A stretch of 39,108 bases of DNA, taken from the NCBI GenBank assembly GCA_910575505.1, contig CAJTFK010000017.1, forward strand, positions 1 to 39,108, written 5' to 3'. The number at the start of each line of letters is the position of its first letter. Position 1 is the first letter of the stretch. The stretch is from Oscillospiraceae bacterium (lineage in GTDB: Bacteria > Bacillota > Clostridia > Oscillospirales > Oscillospiraceae). The position numbers and the translations under genes were made by a program. Below are positions 14,758 to 22,634 of the stretch, in pieces. Below the pieces are notes generated by a model. That model did no database searches. It worked only from the letters and a program-made list of their open reading frames with translations, and was not told where the DNA came from.

Positions 14758-15627
14758 ATGGCGATTTGGACCCAGTCCGCACCGGCGAAAGTCAATCTGG
14801 CCCTGGATATCCTGGGCCGCCGTCCGGACGGCTATCACGAGATGCGTATGGTGATGCAGACCGTCAGTCTCTGCGACAAAATCACCCTGGAGAACACAGA
14901 GGAGGGCTTTGCAATCTCCGCCCGGGGCATGGACCTTCCGGCGGGGACCGTCACCCTGGAGCAGCGGGCGGCGGAGGCCTTTTTTTCCGATACGGGACAG
15001 TCCATGCCGGGCCTTCGGGTCCGGCTGGAGAAGCGAATTCCGGCCTATGCCGGGCTGGGGGGCGGCAGCGCCGACGCGGCGGCTCTGCTGCGGCTGCTGC
15101 GGGAAAACTGTGCGCCCCGGCTCTCTCCTGCCCGGCTGGAGCAGATCGGCCTGTCTGTGGGCAGCGACGTACCCTTCTGCATCCGGGGCGGCACCGTCCT
15201 GGCAGAGGGCCGGGGGGAGCTTTTGACGGACCTGCCGCCGCTTCCTCCCTGCCATTTTGTAATCTGCAAGCCGGACTTTGACCTGCCCACACCTCGGATG
15301 TTCGCCCGGCTCCGGCTGGATTGCCTGGAGTCCCGGCCTGATACCGGCGGCATGGCCGCCGCCCTGGCGGCGGGGGACCTGGAGGCCGCTGCCCGCCGGA
15401 TAGGCAACGTCTTTGAGACGGTTCTGGAGTCAGAGGAGCGGCGGGAAATTGATTACATCAAGGATGTCCTGCTTCGCTGCGGCGGACTCAGTGCCGCCAT
15501 GTCCGGCTCCGGGCCCTCGGTGTTCGGCCTCTTCCGGGAGGAGGCCGGGGCCCGCTGGGCGCTTGAGGTTCTAAGCAGCCGCTTCAGCCAGTGCTTCCTG
15601 GCACAGCCGGTCCCCAGACTTTTGTAG
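14758..15627 (+). CDS. ispE: 4-diphosphocytidyl-2-C-methyl-D-erythritol kinase
   Basis: A 289-residue GHMP kinase of the MEP isoprenoid pathway that phosphorylates CDP-ME. APAKVNLALDILGRRPDGYHE is at the N-terminus. The ATP loop IPAYAGLGGGSADAAALL is near residue 95. SVGSDVPFCIRGG follows, and the C-terminal MSGSGPSVFGLF motif is present. AAAGGAG precedes the ATG. The full-length gene indicates isoprenoid synthesis through MEP, as expected for Clostridia. Confidence 0.96.
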   Translation: MAIWTQSAPAKVNLALDILGRRPDGYHEMRMVMQTVSLCDKITLENTEEGFAISARGMDLPAGTVTLEQRAAEAFFSDTGQSMPGLRVRLEKRIPAYAGLGGGSADAAALLRLLRENCAPRLSPARLEQIGLSVGSDVPFCIRGGTVLAEGRGELLTDLPPLPPCHFVICKPDFDLPTPRMFARLRLDCLESRPDTGGMAAALAAGDLEAAARRIGNVFETVLESEERREIDYIKDVLLRCGGLSAAMSGSGPSVFGLFREEAGARWALEVLSSRFSQCFLAQPVPRLL

Positions 15628-15658
15628 CCGGCGGCAGACACAGTCTTTCGCCCTTCTG

Positions 15659-15699
15659 CATATTACTTCCGAACGGAAAGAACGGCCGGAAGTAATATG
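15659..15699. repeat. 13-bp perfect inverted repeat
   Basis: CATATTACTTCCG (15659-15671) and its complement (15687-15699) flank a 15-base spacer just after ispE. The low-GC arms stand out from the surroundings. There is no T run, so it may be an operator, a remnant of a small element, or a stem upstream of the next terminator. Confidence 0.6.
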
Positions 15700-15731
15700 T
15701 GCCATGTTCTGCGGCTCGAATCATACATGGG

Positions 15732-15776
15732 AAAAGCACCCGCTTGATGAACGCCATCAACGCGGGTGCTCTTTCT
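15732..15776 (+). terminator. Terminator after ispE
   Basis: AAAGCACCCGC and GCGGGTGCTCTTT, with an inner TTGATG/CATCAA extension and a small loop, form a long stem ending in a T-rich tail. It should end the transcript from ispE. Confidence 0.82.
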
Positions 15777-15866
15777 GTCTGGGGCTCTCAGCCTGGGTTC
15801 ACAGCCGCCGGAGACCGTTCGGGCAGGACTCTCCTGTCAGACCGTCTCTTTTTATCGTCAGCACAG

Positions 15867-15946
15867 TTGAAAACCGGCAGATACCGACTTTCAACCAGCG
15901 GCGGAGCTGCTGCCTGGATTTCCCCGTGTGCTGGCCATGAAGACCC
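15867..15946 (+). repeat. Intergenic repeat family B, copy 1
   Basis: About 80 bp shares order and long identical words with 17376-17455, notably GGATTTCCCCGTGTG and the preceding CAGCGGC. Each copy opens with a small hairpin (GAAAACCGG ... TTTCAA here). It lies downstream of spoIVB on the plus strand. No coding capacity is evident. The remaining spacer, 15947-16070, shows nothing recognisable. Confidence 0.6.
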
Positions 15947-16070
15947 TCGCAAGGCCGTTTTGCGGCCCGTGCGGCGACGATAACGCCCATTAAAGCCTTC
16001 GGAAAAATTCTCCTTGTCCGCGAAAAAACTCCCTTGCCTGTCCGGCGTCTCCCGGCCCAGGGCACAGGGT

Positions 16071-17078
16071 TTAATCCGCGCCGTTCTCCGCCGCCTCCAG
16101 CATATTTTCAATTAAAATTCCATACCCTTTTTGGGGATCGTTCAAAAGAACATGGGTCACTGCGCCCACCAGCTTTCCGCTTTGGAGAATCGGACTGCCG
16201 CTCATTCCCTGCACGATGCCGCCTGTGGCAGCCAAAAGCTCCGGGTCCGTAACCGAGAGAACCAGATCCCGCCCATCGGCGGAGCCGGAGACAACTTTTA
16301 GAATCTCCACGCGGTACTCCCGGACCTCGTCTCCCTGGACGTTGGCCCGGATTACCGCCGGACCGGGCAGAGCTGTCCCCACCGGTACCGCTTCCTCCTC
16401 CGGCGGCGTTTCCAGTATTCCAAAAATGCCGCTGGCGGTGTTGGCGTACAGGGTTCCCACGTCCCGGCTCAGGTCAAAATCTCCCCGGAGCTCTCCGGCG
16501 GCTCCAGCCTCGCCCCGCTTCACCGCCTTGACGGTGGAGGGCAGGATTGCGCCGTTGGAGAACGGCATCAGCATGGCCGTGTCCGTATCGGTGATGCCGT
16601 GTCCCAGAGCGCCGAAAGCGCCGGTGGCCGGGTCATAATAGGTCATGGTACCGATGCCCGCCATGCTGTCCCGAATCCAGGCGCCAATACAGTAAACGCC
16701 CTGGTCGTTCTGCTCCGGTTCCACGGACAGCGTCACGCTGCCGCCGTCCCGGCGGACCTGCAGATCCGCGGTTCCCTTTGCTCCGCCTTCCTGCAAAAGC
16801 GTCTGAAACTGCTCCGTGGAAGTAACGGCGGTGCCGCCGCATTTTACAATCACATCGCCGGTCTGAAGGCCGCAGGCCCGGGCAGGCGTTCCACCCTCGG
16901 AGAGCCTGACCACCAGCACGCCTCTGGAAAACAGCTTAATGCCCACCGTGTGCCCCACCGGCACCAGCATCCGGGCCGTCTCAGCCCTTACCGGCATGGA
17001 GGCGCAGAGCAGACATGCCAGCAGCAGGGCCGCCCCGCCTCGCAGAACCTGTTTTGCGATTTTTGAGGGTCCATACAA
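16071..17078 (-). CDS. spoIVB: SpoIVB signalling serine protease
   Basis: A 335-residue S55-family peptidase. In sporulation the forespore secretes it to trigger SpoIVFB-dependent processing of pro-sigma-K. A signal/membrane segment (AALLLACLLCASMPVRA) is at residues 15-32. A PDZ domain is at about 50-115 (ARACGLQTGDVIVKCGG). The peptidase domain has the catalytic His in GALGHGITDTDT and the catalytic Ser in GIVQGMSGSPIL. GAVTHVLLNDPQKGYGI is near the C-terminus. The start is TTG at 17076-17078 with AAGGGGTGA 5 bases upstream. It is flanked by intergenic repeats on both sides. Confidence 0.94.
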   Translation of the reverse strand: MYGPSKIAKQVLRGGAALLLACLLCASMPVRAETARMLVPVGHTVGIKLFSRGVLVVRLSEGGTPARACGLQTGDVIVKCGGTAVTSTEQFQTLLQEGGAKGTADLQVRRDGGSVTLSVEPEQNDQGVYCIGAWIRDSMAGIGTMTYYDPATGAFGALGHGITDTDTAMLMPFSNGAILPSTVKAVKRGEAGAAGELRGDFDLSRDVGTLYANTASGIFGILETPPEEEAVPVGTALPGPAVIRANVQGDEVREYRVEILKVVSGSADGRDLVLSVTDPELLAATGGIVQGMSGSPILQSGKLVGAVTHVLLNDPQKGYGILIENMLEAAENGAD

Positions 17079-17162
17079 TCAAATCACCCCTTTCCCAGAA
17101 ATCACCGGACAGATTCCGTCATGAAACACAAGATTTCCCTTCAGACTCCGGTCCGGATTTTA

Positions 17163-17329
17163 AGAACCTGTATTCACAGCCGGGAGATGCCGGGTGTGCG
17201 AGAATCTTTCCTGCCGGACAAGGGGATTTTCCGCGGCCCGCAGCAATCCTGACGGACTGCAAGGGAACGCCCCGTATGACAGGAAAACGACCGCTCAGAC
17301 AGCGTTCAATGGTTATGAATACAGATTCT
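17163..17329 (+). repeat. MITE-like element family A, copy 1
   Basis: A 167-bp non-coding element bounded by imperfect 19-bp terminal inverted repeats: AGAACCTGTATTCACAGCC at the left, and at the right the complement of AGAATCTGTATTCATAACC (16 of 19 match). The centre has a small hairpin around GCAATCCTGACGGACTGC. A second copy in reverse orientation is at 21217-21386. Roughly three quarters of positions agree by eye, including a 22-base identical central word. It inserts about 85 bp upstream of spoIVB. Confidence 0.75.
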
Positions 17330-17365
17330 AAAACGCGCCGGAGCCTCCCGAAAACATCCGGGACA

Positions 17366-17455
17366 GAACCTGTATGCCTGAAACCCGGTATATGCCGGTT
17401 TCCAGGCAGCGGCAAGGCCGCCGTCCGGATTTCCCCGTGTGCCGGCTGTGAAGTC
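17366..17455 (+). repeat. Intergenic repeat family B, copy 2
   Basis: The copy matches 15867-15946 in the same direction. Its first bases, AGAACCTGTATG, equal the tip of family A, which suggests a shared origin of the termini. An opening hairpin GAAACCCGG/CCGGTTTC is visible at 17379-17402. From 17456 to 17660 I see only GC-rich hairpins (for example around 17577-17590) and no gene. Confidence 0.6.
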
Positions 17456-17662
17456 TGCCGCGGGGTCCAAAAGAAACGTTTGCTTCTTTCAACTGCGCCG
17501 GCTCTAAACGGCTTCATGCGCGTCGGATTCTATCATCTGCGGAAAGAGAAAATTCAGCACAAGCAAAAAGCGGCAGCGCCTCCATGGAGGCGTCTGCCTC
17601 CTGGATGCCTCGGACCGCCAACGAACCGCCGCCCATGGGCTTCAGGCGGCGGTCCCGAAAGA

Positions 17663-17697
17663 GGAAAAAGACCCCGAAGGCAAAAGCCTCCAGGGTC
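17663..17697 (-). terminator. Terminator of ftsZ
   Basis: On the minus strand GACCCTGGAGGC (17686-17697) pairs with GCCTTCGGGGTC (17670-17681), with two G-U pairs and a TTTT loop, then TTTTT. A strong intrinsic terminator 35 bp after ftsZ that closes the whole division cluster. Confidence 0.9.
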
Positions 17698-17730
17698 CTC
17701 CGAAGTTTTCCATAGAATTTCCTGGGACGC

Positions 17731-18840
17731 TCAGTCCCGCTTGTTGAAAATTTTGAAAATCACATCATAGGGGTCCTCTTCCTTGGGGATGTCCTCCTCC
17801 GTCAAGGGCTTGAGCTCCGGCGAACCGGCGGTCTTCTCCGGCTCCTCCGCCGGCGTCTCCGCCGTCCCGGGAAGCTGGCCGGGCTCCTTGTCAAAGCCGG
17901 TGGCAATCACCGTAACCCGGATCTCGTCGTCCAGCGTCTCGTCAAAGGTAGCGCCGAAGATGACGTTGGCGTCGGGGTGAACGGCGGACTGAACCAGGTT
18001 CGCCGCCTGATCGATCTCCTCCAGGCCGATGTCCGGAGAGCCCGCCACATTGATCAGAATGCCCCGGGCCCCGTTGATGCTGGTCTCCAGCAGGGGACTG
18101 GAAATGGCCATTTTGGCGGCCTCCTCCGCCTTGCCCTTGCCGGCCGCCCGGCCCACGCCCATATGGGCAAGGCCCGCGTTCTTCATGACGGCGGTGACGT
18201 CCGCAAAATCCAGGTTGATAAAGCCGGTGTCCCGGATCAGATCCGAGATGGACTGCACCGCCTGGCGCAGCACGTCGTCGGCAATTTCAAAGGCGTTGGC
18301 GAAGGTGATTTTCTGGTCTGTGGCATGCTTGAGCCGCTCGTTGGGAATAATGACCAGGGAATCCACCTTGGTCCTGAGCTCCTCAATGCCGCCCTCGGCC
18401 TGCTGCATCCGGCGGCGTCCCTCAAAGCCGAAGGGCTTCGTCACCACGCCCACCGTCAGAATCTCCTTCTCCCTGGCCAGCTCCGCCACAATGGGGGCCG
18501 CGCCGGTGCCGGTGCCGCCGCCCATGCCGGCGGTGATAAATACCATATCCGTGTTTTCAAGGGCCTTGTCAATCTGGTTCCGGCTTTCCTCGGCGGACTT
18601 ACGGCCCACCTCCGGGTCCGACCCCGCCCCCTGGCCATGGGTCAGCTTTTCGCCAATCTGAATTTTATAAGTAGCGCTGGACACATTCAGCGCCTGCTTA
18701 TCCGTATTCACCGCCACAAAGTCCACGCCCTTGGTGCCGGAACGGACCATGCGGTTTACTACGTTGTTCCCAGCCCCGCCTACACCGATGACCTTAATAT
18801 TGACCACGGTATCGGGGCCGGTTTCCAAACCAAATGCCAT
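17731..18840 (-). CDS. ftsZ: Cell division protein FtsZ
   Basis: A 369-residue tubulin-like GTPase that forms the division ring. The start ATG 18838-18840 has GGAGG 7 bases upstream. Nucleotide loops are [14 protein letters not shown] at about 18-31, the tubulin signature [12 protein letters not shown] at 105-116, and [12 protein letters not shown] with the catalytic T7-loop Asp further on. The GTPase domain ends near residue 315. A short acidic linker leads to [14 protein letters not shown]. The usual C-terminal peptide with a PxFLRR-like core that binds FtsA, SepF and ZapA is not recognisable in that tail. A separate promoter at 18945-18973 drives it. Confidence 0.97.
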   Translation of the reverse strand: MAFGLETGPDTVVNIKVIGVGGAGNNVVNRMVRSGTKGVDFVAVNTDKQALNVSSATYKIQIGEKLTHGQGAGSDPEVGRKSAEESRNQIDKALENTDMVFITAGMGGGTGTGAAPIVAELAREKEILTVGVVTKPFGFEGRRRMQQAEGGIEELRTKVDSLVIIPNERLKHATDQKITFANAFEIADDVLRQAVQSISDLIRDTGFINLDFADVTAVMKNAGLAHMGVGRAAGKGKAEEAAKMAISSPLLETSINGARGILINVAGSPDIGLEEIDQAANLVQSAVHPDANVIFGATFDETLDDEIRVTVIATGFDKEPGQLPGTAETPAEEPEKTAGSPELKPLTEEDIPKEEDPYDVIFKIFNKRD

Positions 18841-18944
18841 AGTGCTGCCTCCTGCTGTCATTTGTATGAACGGGGAGCATTCGTCTTCAATTTCCTGTTT
18901 TTTCCTGCTTCTCGCCCCATGCACTCAACATAATATCTCTTCCC

Positions 18945-18973
18945 ATTGTAAGCCACTTTTTCGTTCCGGTCAA
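18945..18973 (-). promoter_or_regulatory. ftsZ promoter
   Basis: On the minus strand TTGACC (18968-18973), a 17-bp spacer and TACAAT (18945-18950). It lies in the 200-bp gap where ftsA would be expected, so ftsZ can be expressed independently. Confidence 0.7.
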
Positions 18974-19039
18974 GTGTTGGATTGACTTTTCGACGGAATT
19001 TCTCAAAAAAACAAGTACACGGCCTGCCGTTTTCCGCCC

Positions 19040-19813
19040 TCAGCGGACATTCTGATAAAACAGCACCCGTTCGCTGTCCAGCTGCATGTCGATGGTTCCG
19101 CTCATGTTGCTCTGGATTTTCCCGCTGGCCAGAACGGCGGTCAGCTTCTGGAGCTCCAGACCGTAGTCCGCGCCGTAAGCCATCCGCACGGTAAAGCGCT
19201 CTGCGTAATCCATGTTCAGGCAGGACAGGTCGTCCAGACGGATGCCGTCCACCTCCTCTGTAAGCCCCGCTTCCTCCAGAGCCCCCAGCAGGTTCACCAG
19301 GCTGGACTGCTGGGCGGCGTACTCCGTGGCCAGGGCAATGGCCTCACCCACTGCCGGGGCCAGCAGCTGACAGCCGGTAATGGAGGCGTAGCCGCCGGCG
19401 GCGCTCTCCTCCGCCTGCTCCAAGATCTTGCCCTGGGGACTGATGAGCCAAGCGAAGCCGTCCTGTACCAGGGCCATGGGGGGGCCGCACTCCCGCACCT
19501 CAATGCGCAGCGTATCCGGCAGCTTCCGGTTGATGCGGATACTCTCCACATAGGGCAGCGCCTGAGTGATGCGGGCAGCGACCTCGTGCTTGTTCAGAAG
19601 ATACAGATTGTCGCCGCTCTCTACGCCGCTGGCCTCCCGGATCTGGTCCTCGGTGTAGCGCCGCTGGCCGCTGACGGTGATGGTTTCCACCCGGAAAAAC
19701 AGGGTCAGCGCCAGGACAATGGCGGTGCAGATCACCGCGACGGACAGCAGCTTATAAAGGAAGCCCAGGCTCCCCCGTCTCCGCCTCCGTTTGGAATGTT
19801 TCCGTCTCGCCAT
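19040..19813 (-). CDS. ftsQ: Cell division protein FtsQ/DivIB
   Basis: A 257-residue bitopic protein. A strongly basic start (ARRKHSKRRRRRG) is followed by one membrane helix at about 20-40. Then a POTRA domain, FRVETITVSGQRRYTEDQIREASGV, leads into NLYLLNKHEVAARITQALPYVESIRINRKLPDTLRIEV. The rest matches the FtsQ/DivIB beta domain. It works with FtsL and FtsB/DivIC to activate septal synthesis. It lies between murA and ftsZ. Confidence 0.92.
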   Translation of the reverse strand: MARRKHSKRRRRRGSLGFLYKLLSVAVICTAIVLALTLFFRVETITVSGQRRYTEDQIREASGVESGDNLYLLNKHEVAARITQALPYVESIRINRKLPDTLRIEVRECGPPMALVQDGFAWLISPQGKILEQAEESAAGGYASITGCQLLAPAVGEAIALATEYAAQQSSLVNLLGALEEAGLTEEVDGIRLDDLSCLNMDYAERFTVRMAYGADYGLELQKLTAVLASGKIQSNMSGTIDMQLDSERVLFYQNVR

Positions 19814-19893
19814 GCCCGCAGCTCCAGTCTTCCCGTTTCTTCTCCCCTTTGGGGGGCGTCCTTCCGGCGGCGATGTCCGCCGTCCTCAATTCC

Positions 19894-21144
19894 TCAGACC
19901 CGAACCGCGTCCCCGCCAAGGGCCCGCAAATCCCGGGCAATATCCTCATAGCCCCGGTCAATGTGGCAGATTTCGGAGATCCGGGTCTCCCCCTCCGCCG
20001 CCAGGGCCGCCACGCACAGCGCCGCCCCGCCCCGGAGATCCGTACAGCGCACCGGCGCGCCGTGGAGGGCTTCCACCCCCGTCACCACCGCCGCCCGGCC
20101 GGAAACCCGGATATGGGCCCCCATGCGGGTCAGCTCATCCACATGGCGGTAGCGGTTTTCAAAGATGTTTTCCTCGAACAGTGTGGCCCCCCGGCTCCGC
20201 AGCAGCGCCGCCATTAAAATCGCCTGGGCGTCGGTGGGGAAGCCGGGATAGGGCGCTGTCCGCACAGGCCGCACCGCCTGGAGCCGTTCCCCGGCGGAAC
20301 AGGAGATGCCGGCGGCATCGGCGGAGACGGCACAGCCTGCCTCCCGCAGGATCGCGGTAACGGTAGACAGGTGCTCCTCTCTGGCGTTCCGCAGGAAGAT
20401 TTCCCCGCCGGCGGCAGCGGCGGCACAGAGGTAGGTTGCCGTCACAATGCGGTCCGGCATCACCGTATAAGTACATCCGTGGAGCTTTTGCCCGCCCTCA
20501 ACGGCCACCGTAGAGGTCCCGGCCCCTGAGACCCTCGCGCCGCAGGAGACCAGGAAATTCTGAAGGTCCACAATCTCCGGCTCCCGGGCGGCGTTGGCGA
20601 TGGTGGTGACGCCGGAGGCGCCGCAGGCCGCCAGCATCAGGTTCTCCGTGGCTCCCACAGACGGCAGGCTCAGCACGATTTCCCGTCCCCTCAGCCGGGG
20701 AGCCCGGCAATAGAGGACGCCGCCGGCATCGTCAATCTCCGCTCCCAGGTCCCGCAGGCCCGAGAGATGCAGGTCAATGGGCCGGGGCCCCAGCTCACAG
20801 CCGCCGGGATAACTCAGCTCCGCCTGTCCCTGCCGGGCCAGAATGGCCCCCAGGAAGATGGCGGAAGAGCGCATCTCCCGCATCAGCCTGTCGGAAATCT
20901 CGCATCCCTTCAGCCCTGCGGTGTCCACCGACAGGCAGCCGCCCTCCCAATGGGCCTCACAGCCCAGGGACTCGAGAATCCGGACGGAAGCGTCCACGTC
21001 CCGGAGGCGGGGACAGCCCCGCAGCTCCACCGTGTCCCCCGTCAGCAGCGTTGCCGCCAGAATGGGCAGGACGCTGTTCTTTGCCCCCTGGACGGTTACC
21101 TCGCCCCGCAGCCTGCCGCCGCCTCTGATGAATAGCTGGCTCAT
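19894..21144 (-). CDS. murA: UDP-N-acetylglucosamine 1-carboxyvinyltransferase
   Basis: A 416-residue EPSP-synthase fold enzyme that makes the first committed peptidoglycan precursor. The N-terminal GEVTVQGAKNSVLPILAA binds substrate. The fosfomycin-target cysteine is present in YPGGCELGPRPIDLH (about residue 115). Late motifs are PYPGFPTDAQAILMA and ENRFxH-like ENIFENRYRHVDEL. Length is normal. In the Bacillus cluster the position between murG and divIB is occupied by murB. Confidence 0.96.
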   Translation of the reverse strand: MSQLFIRGGGRLRGEVTVQGAKNSVLPILAATLLTGDTVELRGCPRLRDVDASVRILESLGCEAHWEGGCLSVDTAGLKGCEISDRLMREMRSSAIFLGAILARQGQAELSYPGGCELGPRPIDLHLSGLRDLGAEIDDAGGVLYCRAPRLRGREIVLSLPSVGATENLMLAACGASGVTTIANAAREPEIVDLQNFLVSCGARVSGAGTSTVAVEGGQKLHGCTYTVMPDRIVTATYLCAAAAAGGEIFLRNAREEHLSTVTAILREAGCAVSADAAGISCSAGERLQAVRPVRTAPYPGFPTDAQAILMAALLRSRGATLFEENIFENRYRHVDELTRMGAHIRVSGRAAVVTGVEALHGAPVRCTDLRGGAALCVAALAAEGETRISEICHIDRGYEDIARDLRALGGDAVRV

Positions 21145-21216
21145 ACCGTTTCCCTCCGCTCAACAGAATGGTTCACAATCCATCCTATGGGCAGTGAAAC
21201 GCTGTGGTTACTTCTC

Positions 21217-21386
21217 AGAACCTGTATTTACAACCGCTGACCGCTGTCTGAACGGCCCTTTTCCCGCCACACCGCGTCGGTTTCCCCTGCAATCCGTCAG
21301 GATTGCTGCGGGCTGTGAACAATCTCCCTGCTTGACAGGAAAAAACCTCGCTCATCCGGCATTCCCCGGCTATGAATACAGATTCC
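21217..21386 (-). repeat. MITE-like element family A, copy 2 (ends murG)
   Basis: About 170 bp, in reverse orientation to copy 1. The plus-strand left tip is AGAACCTGTATTTACAACC and the right tip is the complement of GGAATCTGTATTCATAGCC. The central hairpin GCAATCC-TGAC-GGATTGC is perfect here. Its right tip overlaps the 3' end of murG: codons for N-L-Y-S and the TAG stop are bases of the element. It fills nearly all of the murG-murA gap. Confidence 0.75.
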
Positions 21387-22515
21387 CAATCTCCAGAACG
21401 GTCTGATAAATCCGCTCCGCCGCGTCCCGGATGCCCAGGGCGGACATGGCCCGCTCCATGGACTCCCGGCGGGTTTCGTCGCGGAGGATGCCGCAGGCGG
21501 CCTGGAACAGCGCCGCCCCGGAGCAAGCCGGCTCCGTCAGCACCACCGCGCCCCCGGCCTCCTCCAGGGCCCGGGCGTTCTTCTCCTGGTGGTTGTTGGT
21601 GACGTAGGGGGAGGGAACCATCAGCGCCGGGACCCCCAGGGCCGTCAGCTCGCTGATGGTGGAGGCTCCCGCCCGGCAGATGACAAGATCTGCCGCCCGC
21701 ATCACCGGGGCCATGTCATAGATATATTCCCGCAGCTGGAGAGCCGGGCAGGCCTCCAGGTCCACACCCTTCTCCTCCAGCCAGGCCCGCATCCGGGCGC
21801 AGCCCTGCTTCCCCGCGCCGTGAATGTGGTGGAAGGGCTGCTTCGCCGCCTCCAGGGCCATGAATTCCGCCATCTGGCTGTTCATGCCCGCGGCCCCCAG
21901 GGAGCCCCAAAAGGAGACAATCAGGGGCCGGCCGTCGTCCAGACCCAGGCTCTTCCTGGCCTCCTCCCTGGTTTGTGCGAAGAAATCCGCCCGCACCGGC
22001 GTGCCGGTGACCACAACCTTTTCCGGATGCCGGTAGTGCTTCCGGCAGGACTCAAAGCCCACCATAATCCGGTCCGCGTAGGGCTCCAGCATCTCCGTAG
22101 TCAGCCCCGGCACGGCGTTGGACTCGTGGACCGCCGTGGGGATGCCCGCCCTGGCGGCGGCCTTCACAATGGGATAGCTGGCATAGCCGCCGGTGCCGAT
22201 GACTGCGTCGGGCCGGAACTCCCGCAGGATGCGCCGGGCCTCGCCGGGGGCCCGGGTGAGGTTATAGACAGAAATGAAATTATGCCGGAGCTCCCGGGGC
22301 TTGAAGGAGCGGTGAAAGCTGGAGATATGCACCGTCCGGAACTCGTAGCCCGCCTTGGGCACCAGGTCCTTTTCCAGCCCCCGTTCCGCCCCCACAAAGA
22401 GGAACTCCGTCCCGGGGTCCCGCTCCGCCATGAGCTGGGCCAGAGCAATGGCCGGGTTGATGTGGCCCGCCGTGCCGCCGCAGGTGAAAATCACCCGCCG
22501 CAATGGCTTTGGCAT
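21370..22515 (-). CDS. murG: MurG lipid II synthase
   Basis: A 381-residue GT-B glycosyltransferase that adds GlcNAc to lipid I at the inner face of the membrane. The N-terminal loop is FTCGGTAGHINPAIALA. The second loop is IGTGGYASYPIVKAA. HESNAVPGL follows. The C-terminal donor site has VICRAGASTISELTALGVPALMVPSP and NHQEKNARAL. The ATG at 22513-22515 was chosen over one five codons upstream because GGGAGG precedes it by 7 bases. The last codons and stop derive from the MITE-like element, so the native C-terminal end has been replaced by a few residues. The domain is otherwise complete. Confidence 0.95.
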   Translation of the reverse strand: MPKPLRRVIFTCGGTAGHINPAIALAQLMAERDPGTEFLFVGAERGLEKDLVPKAGYEFRTVHISSFHRSFKPRELRHNFISVYNLTRAPGEARRILREFRPDAVIGTGGYASYPIVKAAARAGIPTAVHESNAVPGLTTEMLEPYADRIMVGFESCRKHYRHPEKVVVTGTPVRADFFAQTREEARKSLGLDDGRPLIVSFWGSLGAAGMNSQMAEFMALEAAKQPFHHIHGAGKQGCARMRAWLEEKGVDLEACPALQLREYIYDMAPVMRAADLVICRAGASTISELTALGVPALMVPSPYVTNNHQEKNARALEEAGGAVVLTEPACSGAALFQAACGILRDETRRESMERAMSALGIRDAAERIYQTVLEIGNLYS

Positions 22516-22634
22516 ACAAGCGCCTCCCATTCAATCATGTTTGTGCCGGCACGCCGGCGCCTTTCCCCGCGGCCCCCGGCGAATGCCTGCCGCCTTACGG
22601 ACGCGGCGTCCCCCTGCGGGGAACGGTCTTCTTC

